Shown here in pieces: positions 44,130-56,421 of a DNA stretch of 64,000 nucleotides (position 1 is the stretch's first letter; every line of letters begins with the position of its first letter). The translations under genes were made by a program, and so were the position numbers. A model generated the notes under the pieces. The model did no database searches. It was given only the letters and a program-made list of their open reading frames with translations, and was not told the origin of the DNA. The DNA lies in NCBI GenBank assembly GCA_030544215.1, contig JARZZO010000011.1:4512001-4576000 (forward strand), in the 5' to 3' direction. The stretch comes from Zantedeschia hybrid cultivar (Eukaryota; Streptophyta; Magnoliopsida; Alismatales; Araceae).

Positions 44130-44670
44130 TAAGTTGAAGATCATCAAATTTAATCACAAAATTATTAGAATTAACAAAAACTCATTTGACAAAGTTGTAG
44201 ATCTTAATCTCCTCTTGGTAGAACTCCACCAGAAGTCTATCCAATCCTTGAGCTTGAAGGTCCCTAGCCCGACCTTGCTCTCTTCTTCACAGTCAATTGA
44301 TTCAAAGATCTTCTCAATCTACTGAATCCATGCTTTGGCAACCTTTGACTTATTTTTCCCTTAAAGGAAGGAGGTCCAAGCTTCTTAAATTTCTCTATGA
44401 TTGTTGTCCCAGAGATATGCGTCTAATTATGCACCGAAGTCTGTACTTGTTGTGTGACATGCACTTGCATGGTTTGGACCATGCCTTAAAAAGTTTGCGG
44501 AAAAGCTCCAAATTCTCTTTGTGGTGTGGCCATATGATGAGCATGCACAACTCCCTAGCCCTAGGTCTTAACCTCATCATGAATTGAATCTTCCTAAGCA
44601 GGAGACCCCTATTAGCATGCTTGATGATGGGATTCATGTACCCATCTATAGTCCTTGTTATAGTCATAGT
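44130..44670 (-). pseudogene. Ty3/gypsy gag remnant
   Basis: Minus-strand frames give FKKLGPPSFKGK, then AKAWIQ-stop-IEKIFESIDCEEE and SKVGLGTFKLKDW, the conserved plant gypsy gag core (KIF..IDC.EE.KV.LATF.L). At least one stop and one frameshift are present. It lies downstream of a primer binding site and LTR on the same strand, so the order is LTR, PBS, gag. No pol follows. Confidence 0.75.
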
Positions 44671-44807
44671 CTGAAAATCAAATAAAACCTAATTACCTTT
44701 CACACTTCAAAATTTAAACCCATCCTCACTATCCTACACATACTCATAAGATCAATCGGTATGTCTTAAGATCAGATGGTAATGGTTAATGTTCTATCAT
44801 GATTTAT

Positions 44808-44821
44808 ATGCTCTGGTACCA
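44808..44821 (-). promoter_or_regulatory. Primer binding site of the gypsy remnant
   Basis: TGGTACCAGAGCAT on the minus strand, one base off the usual initiator-Met tRNA site TGGTATCAGAGC, 3 bp from the LTR end. Confidence 0.75.
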
Positions 44822-44824
44822 CAT

Positions 44825-45570
44825 TGTTACTCTTATGATTCGGTTCAGTCATTTGAACTAACTTTATATTTAAGTTACGTAACTACGGAATCAAATAACA
44901 TACAAATCATACATGAATGATGAGAGACAAGTAACCAAAATAATAAACATACCATTTACCAATAAAATATCTAAATAGAATTTTCATTGCCAATATCATA
45001 GTTCCATAAAACATATCATCAATTCTAGGATACTCACGGTATACTAAATATCTATTAAAAATAAAACCAGTCAACTCACTAAATAAAAAAAAAGTACATA
45101 TCTCTCTTAACCCTACTATATCAATTTACTAAAATATCAAATATCAAATCTAAACTAGATATCCTACTTAATAGTCTACATAAAATCCTCTTTCCTGCCA
45201 TACCCACTATGCGAATTTTGAAATTTTATGTGCGAAGTTCTCGCATCTCCAATATGCTATTGTCACACGGTTTACAGGACTTGAAATTTGACCGAGTGTT
45301 GAAAATCAAATAGTTTCCTAATTGGGTCACTAAGAGGCTTATTGAATCTTATTTGGCTTGACTAAATGCTTATCCATTCTAAACTCATTATGATATTATT
45401 AAATAAATATTAAATATATTTAAATCATTTTAGCGCATCAATTAACTTAATTAGACTTATTTAAATTTAATTATAATTAATTAAATAAAACTCATTAAAT
45501 TAACTAAATAAGCTTACTAAATAAAAGCATGTTAATAACATAAAATGGGTTTAAAGTCCAGGATATAACA
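44825..45570 (-). mobile_element. 5' LTR of the gypsy remnant
   Basis: 746 bp; on the + strand it reads TGTTACTC...ATATAACA, with inverted ends TGTTA/TAACA. It sits against the primer binding site. No partner LTR was found, so the element is a deletion derivative. Confidence 0.7.
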
Positions 45571-46605
45571 AATTATCATGTCTATGAAATATTTGTCACG
45601 TCTATAAAATATTTATCATGTCATAAAACTTGTACATAGATGCATGGAGATGATGAATATTTTTTTATGCGTGACAAATACTTTGTGGATGTGACAAATA
45701 ATATTTGTCGCGTCCACGAAGTATATGTCATATACATTTACATTTGTCACATCCAAAACTCTACACTCTTTGTTTAATGTTTATAAGACAACTTGTGAAA
45801 AAAGTACCTACCCCATATGACCCATGCTTAGGTGGACCAATGCATCTTACAATACAAAATGACTAAACTTATTGCATTGACTTTTAGTACAACAAACATT
45901 AGCTTCATCACTCCTCCGTATTAGAGCTAAGTCAAGCCTAAGTCCTTTTCAACTCGGCTCGAGTCCACTGAGAGACTCAAATCGAGCTCAAACTTGAGAT
46001 TTTTACATTGGACCGACCTTGAGCTTGCAAAAGTTTGACTTAGCCTAGGCTCGTATCCACTTCTACTTTGAGGATATAAGTTTACAAGATTCTTTATTTT
46101 CTAAAAGGTTTCTTTTGAAACTAAAAAAGTTTCTTAAGGAATAGCTTTTCATGATTAGGGATTCTAAAAAAAAGAAGTTATATTTTAACTATTGTGCTAA
46201 GAGAGGAACGGTGAAGATGAAGAATAATTTTTGATCCAGCTACAATGAAACTCGGTTGGTTCAAGTTAGTTATTCGAGTTAGATTAAGCTCTAACAAAGC
46301 ATTGAATTTGAATTAGAAAATTTTGACCCCATTTTTAATCTTAATATGCCAGATGGCTTTATTTTAACTCTTCTTATTAGAATATTAACATGCCATTAGA
46401 AAGAATGTGCCAACTTGGTATTAGATAATGTACAGTTCAACCAACTTTGTAGCTACTGTATATGGCATTCTTAAAGATGTAAACCGGCTTAGAGTGAATT
46501 ATGTTGAAGGTAAAATAGTGTAATGCAAATTAAGCTCACATTGGTTCAAATTCACCCATATTCATTTGTTAATATTTTAATAACTTTCGATTGAGTAAAC
46601 TTGTC

Positions 46606-46639
<34 letters not shown>

Positions 46640-48380
46640 TTATTTTTTAATAACTGAAGGTCTAACTTTTTATCTCATAAACATTCACAAATTAAATATA
46701 ATAATGACACTTGATAAGTGTTGCATGATCATCTACCGAAAATGACCTCACAGGTGGTGCACAGGAAATGGATGGGATTGGGAGTTTTAGAAGATGGTTA
46801 GTTGCGAGAAAGTAAAGTTTGTATTTGTTATTCTTATTATATAAATGAATGATCAAAATTTATTTTAACAATATCTATTGATATAATTTTGGACTGTGTT
46901 AATATTTGTATACCGCATATAGTGCGGCAATGAATTGTACCGCACTCCGACGACTCAAATGGTAAGAGTGCACGATCTCAGTTCGGGAATGGGATCATCT
47001 CGATCGGATCCTTGGACCTCCTTGCGTCATTAGACACATCCAAAGGGGGGTGAATGGGTCATTTGCCATTAAAATGATGTGGCAGAGTGTCAGATTCCCT
47101 TTGGATGTACCTAAGGGCAAAGAGAGGTCTAAGGGATTCGGTCTAGACGATCTCGTTCCATGGGTTCGAACCTATCAGCGGTGCGTGCGGGTGGGTGTCG
47201 ACTCGTAGAACTCTTGCCCTCTCGCGAAATTCTCGCTCTTTTGGGCAGTTTGTGCACGCCCTCTCTCTCGAGTTCCGCGGGACTGTCGCTTGCTTGGCGG
47301 AATGTTGCATCGAGTGTGGAAAAATCTCTTTGAGGCAAATCTTCAGGCTTTGGGTTGGTTGGTGATCGCTCGAAATTATGTGTCGTTAAGTATATTTGAA
47401 CATCAATCTTAAAATTTTAATTTCCACATACAATTATTTTAAAAATAGCAAGTGTTGAGATTTGGTCGAATCCATAGGGAAATAGATTTTTAAAGTTGAA
47501 AATCTTGAATCTTTAAAGAAAAAACAGAGAAGAAAAAATAGGGAGCATGATGGTTTGATCGATAATAATTGAAATTAACCGGACTTACTATGAACTTACA
47601 AAAGGAGCACCCCTAAACGAGTATAATCATACCATCTACTGAACTAAGACTACCTCTAAAATACTAATTAAAAATATAATATAAAATTTGAGTAGTGTTA
47701 ACAGAAGAAAAAATAAAAGTTTTAGAACAAAAAGAGGGAGAAAATATAACTTTTTTTAAAAGAACTATTGTCATTTGTTAACAAAACTATATGAAATTTT
47801 ACAGAGACATTGAAAATAAAAAAATAACATGACTTTTATAAGAAAATTTTTATAAAAAATATTCGAAATATAGTGTAACATGGAGAACTCAAAAACTTGA
47901 GAGAGGCGATAGAGAGAGAAAACTGGTGCTTGCAGCCGTCGTAGTCCTTCGCGCAGATCCTTGGCAGCCCTAGACTCCTTCTAGTAGTTAATTACAGTGT
48001 CTCGAGTCCACCTTGCCCTGGCAGCCGCTGGTTTGAGATATATGTAGAGAGAGAGAGAGAACAAAAGTTAGAGAGAGAGGGGCTGCTACAGTCCCGTGGT
48101 ACTGCAGCTACAGTACTCGCGGGTACTGTAGCAGAGAGAGAGAGTGAGAGAGAGGGAGAGAAGGTAGGAAGGAGAAGAAGAAAAAAATAAGAGAGACACC
48201 TCGGAAGGAAAGAAGGAGGTTCTTTCAAAAGAGGAGAGTATTTTCAAAAAGAAAAAAAGAGGGAAGAAAAAGGCGGCGGCTGCTCCAAGACTCATTCTTA
48301 AGTAGAAATTAGGACAATTTTTAGAGAGTAGTCAAAGACCATTTTACCTCTGCTCCATTAATTCTTTCAAAAATGTAGTT
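45571..48380. other. Intergenic, AT-rich, no gene recognised
   Basis: Contains a short tandem theme 'atgtctat.aaatatttgtca' at 45577-45625 and repeated 'atttgtcacgtc' variants to 45760, a TA/TG microsatellite at about 46605-46640, and a GA-rich stretch at 48040-48160. A tRNA-like piece near 46955 (gactcaaatggtaagagtgc) has no convincing B box. Confidence 0.5.
46605..46640. repeat. (TA)n(TG)n microsatellite
   Basis: tatatatatatatatgtgtg and further tg units. Confidence 0.9.
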
Positions 48381-48384
48381 GCTT

Positions 48385-48460
48385 TTGCTAAGATTTAAAC
48401 CTTGGACCTCCCATAAGTTTCCAAAGACTTAACCACTGTACCACATCGTCTTCATATCAT
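48385..48460 (-). mobile_element. tRNA-like SINE head
   Basis: Minus strand: GTGGTACAGTGGTTAAGTC (A box) and GGTCCAAGGTTTAAATCTTA (B box, one base off GGTTCAAATC). Typical of plant tRNA-derived SINE heads. The tail is not delimited. Confidence 0.45.
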
Positions 48461-48714
48461 GTTTACATAAAAAAAATATAAATTAAGATATTATCATGAA
48501 TACAATTACATTTATGATGAAATGAATTTATTTATTATCTCGATTTTGCTGAAAAAATCATAAATACACTATACTCCGTTATTCACATGAAATGATGATG
48601 TTTTTTTACTCGAAATTTGTAAGATTATCTATCATTTCATGAAGTTTTAAACACGAAATCATGAATATAGTACATGCATTTGTTCTTTTAACAATCAAAG
48701 CTATCAACTTATCA

Positions 48715-48772
48715 ATTGGATCCTAGCTCCTTAGAGTCGGGGACTAAGCCCAGTTCCACTGAGCTATAGACC
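48715..48772 (-). mobile_element. tRNA-like SINE head, second copy
   Basis: Minus strand: TATAGCTCAGTGGAACTGGG...GGAGCTAGGATCCAA. Related to the piece at 40505-40598 (shared actgggcttagtcccc-like stretch). Confidence 0.4.
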
Positions 48773-49840
48773 AAAAAAATACAAAATTTAGACCATTGAA
48801 TCTGAAGGCTAACACTTGTTGTATCTTTTTATGGCAACCCTATCAACAGTTTTAATTAATTTCTTATTAATATTTGCAACTTTTTAAACAATTTTACTAA
48901 ACATCATCTTGGAGTCTTTAGGTGAGTCTCTTGTTGACTCTGGACGGGTAGGATCAACAGTAAAACTAATGAAAAGACTTAAATAACAGACTAACGACAA
49001 TAATTATTATAAAAACAACAACAATAATAGTCATAGCAATGATAATAATAAAATTAGAACTCATTGTAAAAGAATAGACATTATCTCGTATGCCGTCTAC
49101 CTTAGGAAGGGGCTTATTTTTCACCCCCTCTTACTAATGGCTGTTTATGTTTGCCATAAATTCTAATTTTACTGTTATTGAAGGCTATAATTAATTTTGC
49201 TGTAATCAAATTTCAAACAATGAAAAACCATCTCAGCTCAATGCTACATACTAGAAAGAGAAACATTTATTGGACTGCCAAAAGTGTGGCACCGTCTGAC
49301 TGTGCAGCAAGATATTTTGTTTTGGATTTTTGTAAAGTCGGTTCAAAACTCCGCCTATTGATATAGACTGATTTCTGATCCTTTGACTTAATTTTTTTTT
49401 TAAAAAAAATAATTATTACCTAAAGATTATTTTTTTGAATTTTTGAATTTTTTTTAGATGATTCAATTGAAAATTAAACTATAAAGACATAAATCAGATT
49501 GAGGTAGAGTTGTTTCTTTTCTTTTTTCTGGGTTTTTGCAAATAACCCCATAAACAATGCCACACTTGTATATAACCCCTTATATGATTCATATTTGCAT
49601 ATAATGATCTTAACTATGATATTATTTGCATATAACAACCTCAACTATGTAGATTTATTTTGAATTATTTACTTTTATATAGAGTAAAAATATTTTAACC
49701 CAAGTAAAATTCAAAATAATTGCATAATTAAGAGGGTTATATGTAAATACTACCACAGTCAAAAGAATTATGCACAAGTATAAATCATGTAAGGAGTTAT
49801 CTATAAATATGAAATCTTTAGGAGGTTATTTGCAAACCCC
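48773..49840. other. AT-rich intergenic sequence, no gene
   Basis: Low-complexity AT-rich DNA. At 49550-49840 there is a repeated theme (catataaccccttatatgat, tttgcatataacaacctcaac) of diverged copies. Confidence 0.5.
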
Positions 49841-49859
49841 GCCCCCCCACTTTTTTAAG

Positions 49860-50365
49860 TGTTTCTCGTATTAAATATTAACGCCAACGCATCTGCACCG
49901 GCCATCGACAGAGGCGGTGACAGCGAGGAGTTTAAAAAGGTGCAGGCCCCGCAGCCTTTTTCTGTTTTCACACCGCCCTTTCTGTATTCTGCTCGTGTTT
50001 CTCCTTTTCTCCCCTGCCCTTCAACAACGAAACGACTCAGTAACACCCCGCTCGCCCTTTTATTCACCAAACAAAACTGCTAGTGAGAGAGAGGGAGAGC
50101 AGAGAGAGGGAGAGAGGCGAAGATCCCTTTCTCTCCTCTCCGGCTTCCTCCTCCTCCTCCTCTCTCTCTACAGCTTTCCACCGCGTCCTCTATATATAGA
50201 CATAAACTACTCCATTCCAATCGTGCGCATGGTTAACGTTAACCAGCCGGGGAATATTCCTGCCCTCCTCTTCTTCCTCCCCGGCAGCGTGTGCGAACCC
50301 TAGGTGGTCGGCATTCTGGGCCGCCTGCTCGATCTCGCCTTCTGATTTATTGGTCTTCTTCATAG
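49860..50365 (+). promoter_or_regulatory. Promoter and first exon of an unidentified gene
   Basis: GC content rises abruptly. GA- and CT-rich tracts at 50085-50170 are typical of plant core promoters and 5' UTRs. TATATATA at 50191-50198 would put the start near 50225. An exon would then run to CATAG|GTGAGT at 50365/50366, a near-consensus donor. The transcript part before the donor has no long open frame of its own, so it may be a 5' UTR exon. Confidence 0.5.
50191..50198 (+). promoter_or_regulatory. Likely TATA box
   Basis: cgtcctctatatatagacat, downstream of CT-rich DNA and about 35 bp before a plausible start site. Confidence 0.5.
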
Positions 50366-50821
50366 GTGAGTCCGCGTTCCTATCTTTGATGTTTCCTGTC
50401 CTGTGATGGCTGTGTTTGTGTGGATCTGTTTGTCTTGCGCCCTCCGGTTTCTTCTGGAATCGTTGTTGAAGCATGTTTGATGTTTTATGAAGATTGTGTG
50501 TGTGGATTGGTTTGGTTTCTGAACGAAAATTCGATGGCCAAGGTGAGAGGTGTATGACGAGCTTTTGCTGAAACGAGGGCTGAATTGTGCATGAAACTGG
50601 TCAGAAGGCAGGGTGGTAGCATGAGCGTTGTTAGATAGCTTGGAGATGGCGTGATTCTGGGAATTGGGTTGATTCCCAATTATTAAAGGGGAACATAAAA
50701 GCTTCAAAACTGTTATTCGATACCAAGTTATGTGACTGCTGTCCTATCACATGCTACTTATTTCCAAGGGGTAGCCCTTTGATAGTATGCGGCATTTTCA
50801 AAGTGTTGAAATGCAGTTGGT

Positions 50822-51028
50822 ATGGGTATGGAGGAGTTACTCGAATTGATTGATCAGGGTGGCGCAAGTGGAGATGTAAGTTTTATTCCGGGTGGCGTCT
50901 CCGATGGAGTAAAAGCATTGATTTCGGCAAGGAGGATGGGAGATGTGGATCCTTCCCAACTTGAAATTGAAATCAAAGGAAGGAATCTTCATGTTTGTCC
51001 TCTTGACATGGCAAGAGATCGAGATTAA
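50822..51028 (+). CDS. Start of an unidentified protein-coding gene
   Basis: After an intron (50366-50816, donor gtgagt, acceptor aaatgcag) an ATG opens 68 codons, MGMEELLELIDQGGASGDVS and later DPSQLEIEIKGRNLH. I do not recognise the family. The frame may not be fully coding: a near-consensus donor (GAT|gtaagttt at about 50874/50875) and another GT after CTTCAT near 50992 are present, so the exon may end earlier. No continuing exon was found to the right; the gypsy insertion starts at 51757. It could be an intact gene with exons beyond 64 kb or one broken by the retrotransposon. Confidence 0.4.
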   Translation: MGMEELLELIDQGGASGDVSFIPGGVSDGVKALISARRMGDVDPSQLEIEIKGRNLHVCPLDMARDRD

Positions 51029-51756
51029 ATGCTGAGATTTGATGGTCTTCTTTCTGCTGTCCAAAGATGCGACCGTTGGTACTATTAAAAGGGAATACTT
51101 AACATTTTAAAATAATATTATTCTTCCATATTAAATCACTTGTGTGAACATATGTGTGTTTGATTTTAGACCTTATTCTTCTTCCTCTTAGTTCTAATGG
51201 TAGGCTTGCCAAACAAGGGCCCAATGAACAATGACGACTATAAACAAGTGATCGTCTTTGGGATCACTTCGTACTGACGAGGAGCATAGGGAGGAGAAGA
51301 TTCCTGAAAAGTTGGTTCTAGTGAGCCATGTAATGAAGATGGTGACAACTGACAAAACATGCCCATGGATAGATGATGAAACTCTTGGTGCTGGCGAGCG
51401 GTGTCTATGAGAATTAGGCGTTAGATTGTATGTCCTTCAGCTTATTCTTTCATGATTGCTAGGTAGATGTGACCAAAGATGAGCATTGTATGGTATGATC
51501 ACCATTGTATACGATGGGTTATGGGGAGGCCAGAGGTGAGGTGTGGGCATCTCGGAGGAAGAGGCTGCTACTTTGGATGTTGTTATGACTTGATCCAACT
51601 CTTGTGAGATTTTGTCTGCTTTGGACCAAGTTTGCACATTTTCATAACCAAAAGACACTTCCTATCTATCTAACCCAATAACTCTCTCTTACTTTCCAAT
51701 ATGGGACTAGTTTGGTTTTTCTCTGACCCAACTTCTAGACTGCTCTGAGCTCCACT
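51029..51756. other. Sequence between the new gene start and the gypsy element
   Basis: No exon is recognised. The last 180 bp (about 51580-51756) resemble 63330-63540 on the other side of the gypsy element (shared ccaataactctctcttactt-like block and gggact/gggatta). Confidence 0.5.
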
Positions 51757-53022
51757 AGTGAGGACATTAGAGCATTCATTAGGTTCGATCTGGAGTGAAT
51801 CTACTGCAGACGGAGAGCTTTTCCAGCTTCATTGTGGGTCGAGAACTTGCCAGTGCTTGGTTGATGCATAGTCTATTTTTAGAGGAGTCCATAGATATTT
51901 TATTTGGCCAATTTGGAGCCCATTTAATATGTTTTCTATTTTTTTTATAAAAATTTTAGGTGTGATTTTTTATTTTTAAGAACTTTTTAATGTGAATTTC
52001 GCAATAATTATTTAGTTAGAAGAGTTTGAGTCCATATTGGAGTTGGATAGTCGAGTTGGAATTGGAATACTCCCTAAACACTATATATATGGTTATATTA
52101 TCTTTTTCCAAGATGAATTTTAGTGTAATTTTGAGTGCTCTTCTTTAAGATGGAGAGGGAGACACTGAAAAGGGGGAGGGTGAGACACCCTTGTGCATCT
52201 CGAGACCCGCGTTAGCTACCTCGATCTACATACCAACTCCCAGGCATCTCCAACTTTGTGGCATGCTTCACGAGGCAGCATCCCAGCAACATGTGCAATA
52301 CAACAGGCCCGCCAACTGCTGTGTTTCCACCCCAATTAATTTATTTTATTGTTGTCTATTATCTCTGTGCGAGGAGTGGGCCCCTTTGGTTGTACTTCGA
52401 GGGTGGAACACTAGCACTGAATATTCTTCTCCCATGCACCAGTATAGAGGTACATGCTAATACTTTTTACTATAGTTTACTTTTCTAGTATTTACTTTCA
52501 TCTATCCCTGACTTGTGAGGTAAGATACTTAACCTGTGATACATCGTTATTGCTGGCTTGAGAGCATGCTATATTTATCCCAAGAGTTCCAACCAAGGAA
52601 TTCTGGGTCAGATTGGGTCTCCGAATTGAGACCCGCCGATCCCGATCCGAATCGGGATCGGATCGGTCGGAATCGGCTGGGATCAGCCATAATCGGCTGG
52701 GATTGGCCGGAATCGGCCGGATCGGGACTTGCCGATCCCGATCCGAATCGGCCGATCCGGATTGAGATTGGCCGATTCTGCATTCCATGGTTCTAATAGA
52801 ACTTTGGGGTGGTATTCCTTAGACTTACGATAGTTCCTTAATTGCTAATGATCTTATGTTTATTTATCGTAAGAGAGATGGTTACTCGGCTAGCTTTTTT
52901 TGGCACGGTTTATCCTCCTTTACCTTGTGCGATTTTGTTGCATCTGATATTTTCTATATTGCTTGTTGTTGATCTCTGAGTCCGTTAGTAAGTCCATCCA
53001 TTCCGTTGGTTGTCGCGCATCA
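51757..53022 (+). mobile_element. Gypsy 5' LTR
   Basis: Starts TAGTGAGGACAT (TG changed to TA) and ends GTCGCGCATCA. Matches the 3' LTR and LTR F at many blocks. Contains the MITE at 52594-52789. Confidence 0.85.
52594..52789. mobile_element. hAT-type MITE with GATCCGAATCGG-rich core
   Basis: 196 bp, beginning CAAGGAATTC and ending ATTCCATG, flanked by imperfect 8-bp repeats GTTCCAAC (52586-52593) and GTTCTAAT (52790-52797). The inside is permuted 'gatccgaatcggg' and 'aatcggctggga' palindromic motifs. It is absent from the matching place in the 3' LTR (near 62935), which supports insertion. Confidence 0.75.
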
Positions 53023-53028
53023 TCTTTT

Positions 53029-53043
53029 TGGTATCAGAGATTC
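53029..53043 (+). promoter_or_regulatory. Gypsy primer binding site
   Basis: TGGTATCAGAGATTC, matching the initiator-Met tRNA 3' end over 11 bases, 6 bp after the 5' LTR. Confidence 0.85.
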
Positions 53044-53149
53044 AAGTTTGCTTGTCTAGGGTGTCCTCTAGAGTTTTAGTTGGACTTTAAGTTGTTTGCA
53101 TGCCCATATGTAGTGGTGCCAATTACCATCCATTTGTAGTCATGTTAAG

Positions 53150-54440
53150 CCCCCCACAGGGTGGTCCCAGTCTGTTCGACATGATACGTGAGTTCGTGGA
53201 GAAGGTAGATCATATGGACTAGTGCTTTGATCATGTTGTTCGCTTAGAACTGTTCAAGATAGGATAATCGAGACTCATCGTTCGGTCTAGGATGTAGCTG
53301 ATTGAGTCACTGTCTTAGAGAGAGGCCCTCAGAGTCCCCAAGAATCGATGAGAGCCATTGATCGCTAGGAACCCCCACTTCCACTATCGATCATTCGTGC
53401 TGCTCGATTCGGTGGTAGGATGGGTCGCTGACATGTTTTTGAGGACGATCCGTATGAGATGGATGTGGATGGGTTTTAGAGGAGGTCCACCTGTGCAAAG
53501 AGGTCCTCGACCTGATTATAGGGTTCCCAGGAGAATGAGTATGAGCATAGGCCCTAATGTGATCATTAGGATCTAAATTATCAGGCTCTTAAGAACATGA
53601 GAGTCGAGGTGCCTACTTTTGACGGCTCGAATCTTGAGATCTATTAGGACTGGGAGGCTGGTATGGATCATTACTTTGAGTGGTACGAGATGTCTAATCA
53701 TTGACGGATTCGATTTGCCATAATGAAGCTGTTGGGCTAAGTCAAGACCTTATGGTCATGTCAAGGCCCTCCTCAGGCAACGATATCATGAGCTCATAGA
53801 GACTTGGGATGAGATGAAGGTGAAACTTCGCGAGAAGTACCTTCCTGCCATGTACCGTTATCGTCTCATTAATAGGTGGCTGAGTCTTATTAGGGCAATT
53901 ATACCGTGGCTGAGTACATCTCTGAGTTTGATATTTGATCTTTTGAGATGCGGTGTCTACGAGGAGAGTGTGATCACCCTTTTATGTTTTTAGAAGGGTT
54001 TACATCCGACTTATCAATGTGAGTTGTTCATGAGGGATGTGACTAGATTATAGTATGCCTATCAGGTGGCGTTAGGGGTTGAGCAGTTTGAGATTGAGAT
54101 TGAGTCCTCCCAGTGCTTGAGGCCATCCTTTTAGCACCCTTTTGACTCTTGGAGTGTACCTATATACGCAGGGAGGTCCGATAGTTAGACTGTAGGAGCC
54201 AGCTCGTCAGGGGTTAATTGTTCCCCATACCTCGTCCTCTTGCACAGGAGCAACTGTTACCACTTCCTACCCCTCCTACTTGCCCCCAAACCATAGCTCC
54301 GCCCATTCGACGAGAGGACAAGGGGAAGGCTCGTATGATTGGAGAGCCCTCTACCTCTGCTGGCCCGCATACCTAATGCTTCTGATGCAACAGGTATGAC
54401 CATTACATGTCTTTGTGTCCAACCCGGGCTTTGATCCTAT
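53150..54440 (+). pseudogene. Gypsy gag, degenerate
   Basis: Readable pieces include VEVPTFDGSNLEIY-stop-DWEAGMDHYF and MSNH-stop-RIRFAIMKL. A zinc knuckle at about 54378-54420 (CF-stop-CNRYDHYMSLC) has the CX2CX4HX4C spacing, with a stop inside it. Several stops and frame changes are present. Confidence 0.75.
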
Positions 54441-54669
54441 AAGGCACCGACTTTGAGGAGCTCCTACCAGTTACTGAGGAGTTGAGTTAGAAGGCAGACC
54501 CAAAGATGGCCGACGAGTTTTAGTCAGATGTTGAGTTGGTTGGCTGCATTTTGCGTGAGTATTACTGGATAGAGGATATTGAAGACCTTGTAGATGGAGG
54601 TAGGTTTGGCGTGGTTCGATGCATTTTACCAAGCCCAAGGAGAGTGAGATTGGCGCAAGACCACGATCT

Positions 54670-55030
54670 TTCATACTTACTTTAAACTTGGTAATAAGGT
54701 GTGCAATGTCATCATTGATAGTGGGAGTTGCATCAATGCAATCTCCACTAATACAGTTGTACACCTTAGCTTGACCCTAGCGGAGCATCCTAGTCCTTAT
54801 CACGTGTCCTGGGTGGCCTCAACATCCATTCTGATTCTGATGAGATGGCTCGTTTTGATATATTTCCACGCTTATGTGGGCCTCATATGGTGTGAGATTT
54901 TACCTATGGAGGTCAGGAGCATTATTCTAGGTAGACCATATATTTATGATGTGGACACGATCTTTTATGGTCAGTCCAACACCTGTGTATCAAAGTATGG
55001 CAATCAGTGCACCACTTTGCAACCCTCCTA
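54670..55030 (+). pseudogene. Gypsy retropepsin
   Basis: Frame 54699-55031 (110 codons) reads VCNVIIDSGSCINAIS, with the aspartic protease D-S-G motif, and further on IILGRPYIYDVDTIFYGQSN, the usual flap-distal region. The catalytic Asp is kept. Confidence 0.8.
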
Positions 55031-55479
55031 ACCACGAGCATCCATTTAGAAGGAGTCCACTTAGTCCAGCACCTCTAGCACTTCTCCTTATAGTTCCTCT
55101 ACTATTTCTAGTGCTCCAGCTAGCACTCCAACCACGCCTTTTATAATCCAGTTGAAAACTCCTACCATCCCCAACTCGACTCAGTCGACTAGCACTCTCT
55201 GCACGAAGGTTTCTATCCTTAGAGAGCCTCCATCCAAGACCCTGTAGTTGATCATCGCAAGGGAGTTTGAGCACGAGTATGTTGAGGTGTTTAAGTCTGT
55301 GCCCTAGCCATTAGGGAGGCAGTAGAGGATTGGGTTTTGAGTGAGCACCCCCTAACGGTTATTGTCATCCTTTAAGAGTTCCAGGATGTGTTTCTTGAGG
55401 ACTTACCGGACGTGTTACCACTTATGTGTGATATCCAACACGCAATTGATTTGGTTTTGGGGTTCAATTTGTCCAACTT

Positions 55480-55988
55480 GTCACATTATCGGCTCAACCC
55501 TACTAAGCATGCATAGTTGCAAATATAAGTTGATGAGCTCCTGAGGAGAGGTTCGATTAGGGAAAACATGAGTCCTTGCATAGTTCTTATACTATTAGCT
55601 CCAAGGAAGGATGGCACTTGGAGGATGTGCATGGATAGTCACACTATAAATCAGATCATTGTCAAATACCATTTTCCCATTCCCTGTTTGGATGACATGT
55701 TGGATATGATGGCGGGAGCTGCGTTGTTCTGCAAAGTTGATCTTAAGAGTGGCTATTACCAGATGAGGAACTGTCCAGGTGATGAGTTGAAGACAACCTT
55801 TAAGATGAAGGACAATCTATATGAGTAGTTGGTGATGTCCTTTGGGCTATCCAATGCTCTTAGTACCTTCATGCGGTTGATGACTCAGGTCTTGCGACCC
55901 TTCATTCAGACATTTATGGTCGTGTACTTTGATGATATTTTCATTTACAGTCGGGGTTAGGAGGATCATATAGATCATTTGCGTCAGG
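55480..55988 (+). pseudogene. Gypsy reverse transcriptase, first part
   Basis: Reads APRKDGTWRMCMDSHTINQI, then FCKVDLKSGYYQ, LSNALSTF and the catalytic VVYFDDIFIYSR. Stops interrupt it at 55826 and 55958. The MITE at 55989 cuts it a few codons after HIDHLRQV. Confidence 0.85.
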
Positions 55989-56413
55989 TAGGGCTGTGCA
56001 TAATTCAGTTCAAACCGAAAAACCGAACCGAACCAAGTGGTTCGGTTCGGTTCGGTTCGGTTTGAGGTCATATTCGGTTCGGTTCGGTTTTACAACTTTG
56101 TGAAACCGAACCGAACTGAAAAACCGAATAAACCGATTCTTAAATCAATAGATATATTATATTAACATTGTATATATAAATATCTTAATATTTTAGTATC
56201 TTATATATATATTTATGTATAAATATGTATTTTTAAAATTTAGTTTGAATTTAAATACATATATATACATTTAATATGAATAAAATAGAGAACTTCAGTT
56301 TGAACTGAACTGAACCAAAATATTTCGGTTCGGTTCCAAATGACAATTCGGTTCGGTTCGGTTTAGAAAAATTTCCTCCAAAACCGAACCGAACCGAACC
56401 GTGCACACCCCTA
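55989..56413. mobile_element. TAGGG-type hAT MITE inside RT
   Basis: 425 bp, ends TAGGGCTGTGCA and TGCACACCCCTA, flanked by 8-bp repeats GCGTCAGG (55981-55988) and GTGTCAGG (56414-56421; 7 of 8 match). The subterminal DNA is dense in ggttcggttcgg and its complement. Same class as 26669-27321. Confidence 0.88.
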
Positions 56414-56421
56414 GTGTCAGG

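Noticed and set aside
46940..47180. Possible tRNA or SINE near 46955 with ggttcgaacc at about 47163
   Set aside because: The two boxes are some 200 bp apart, too far for a tRNA-type promoter, and no cloverleaf can be drawn.
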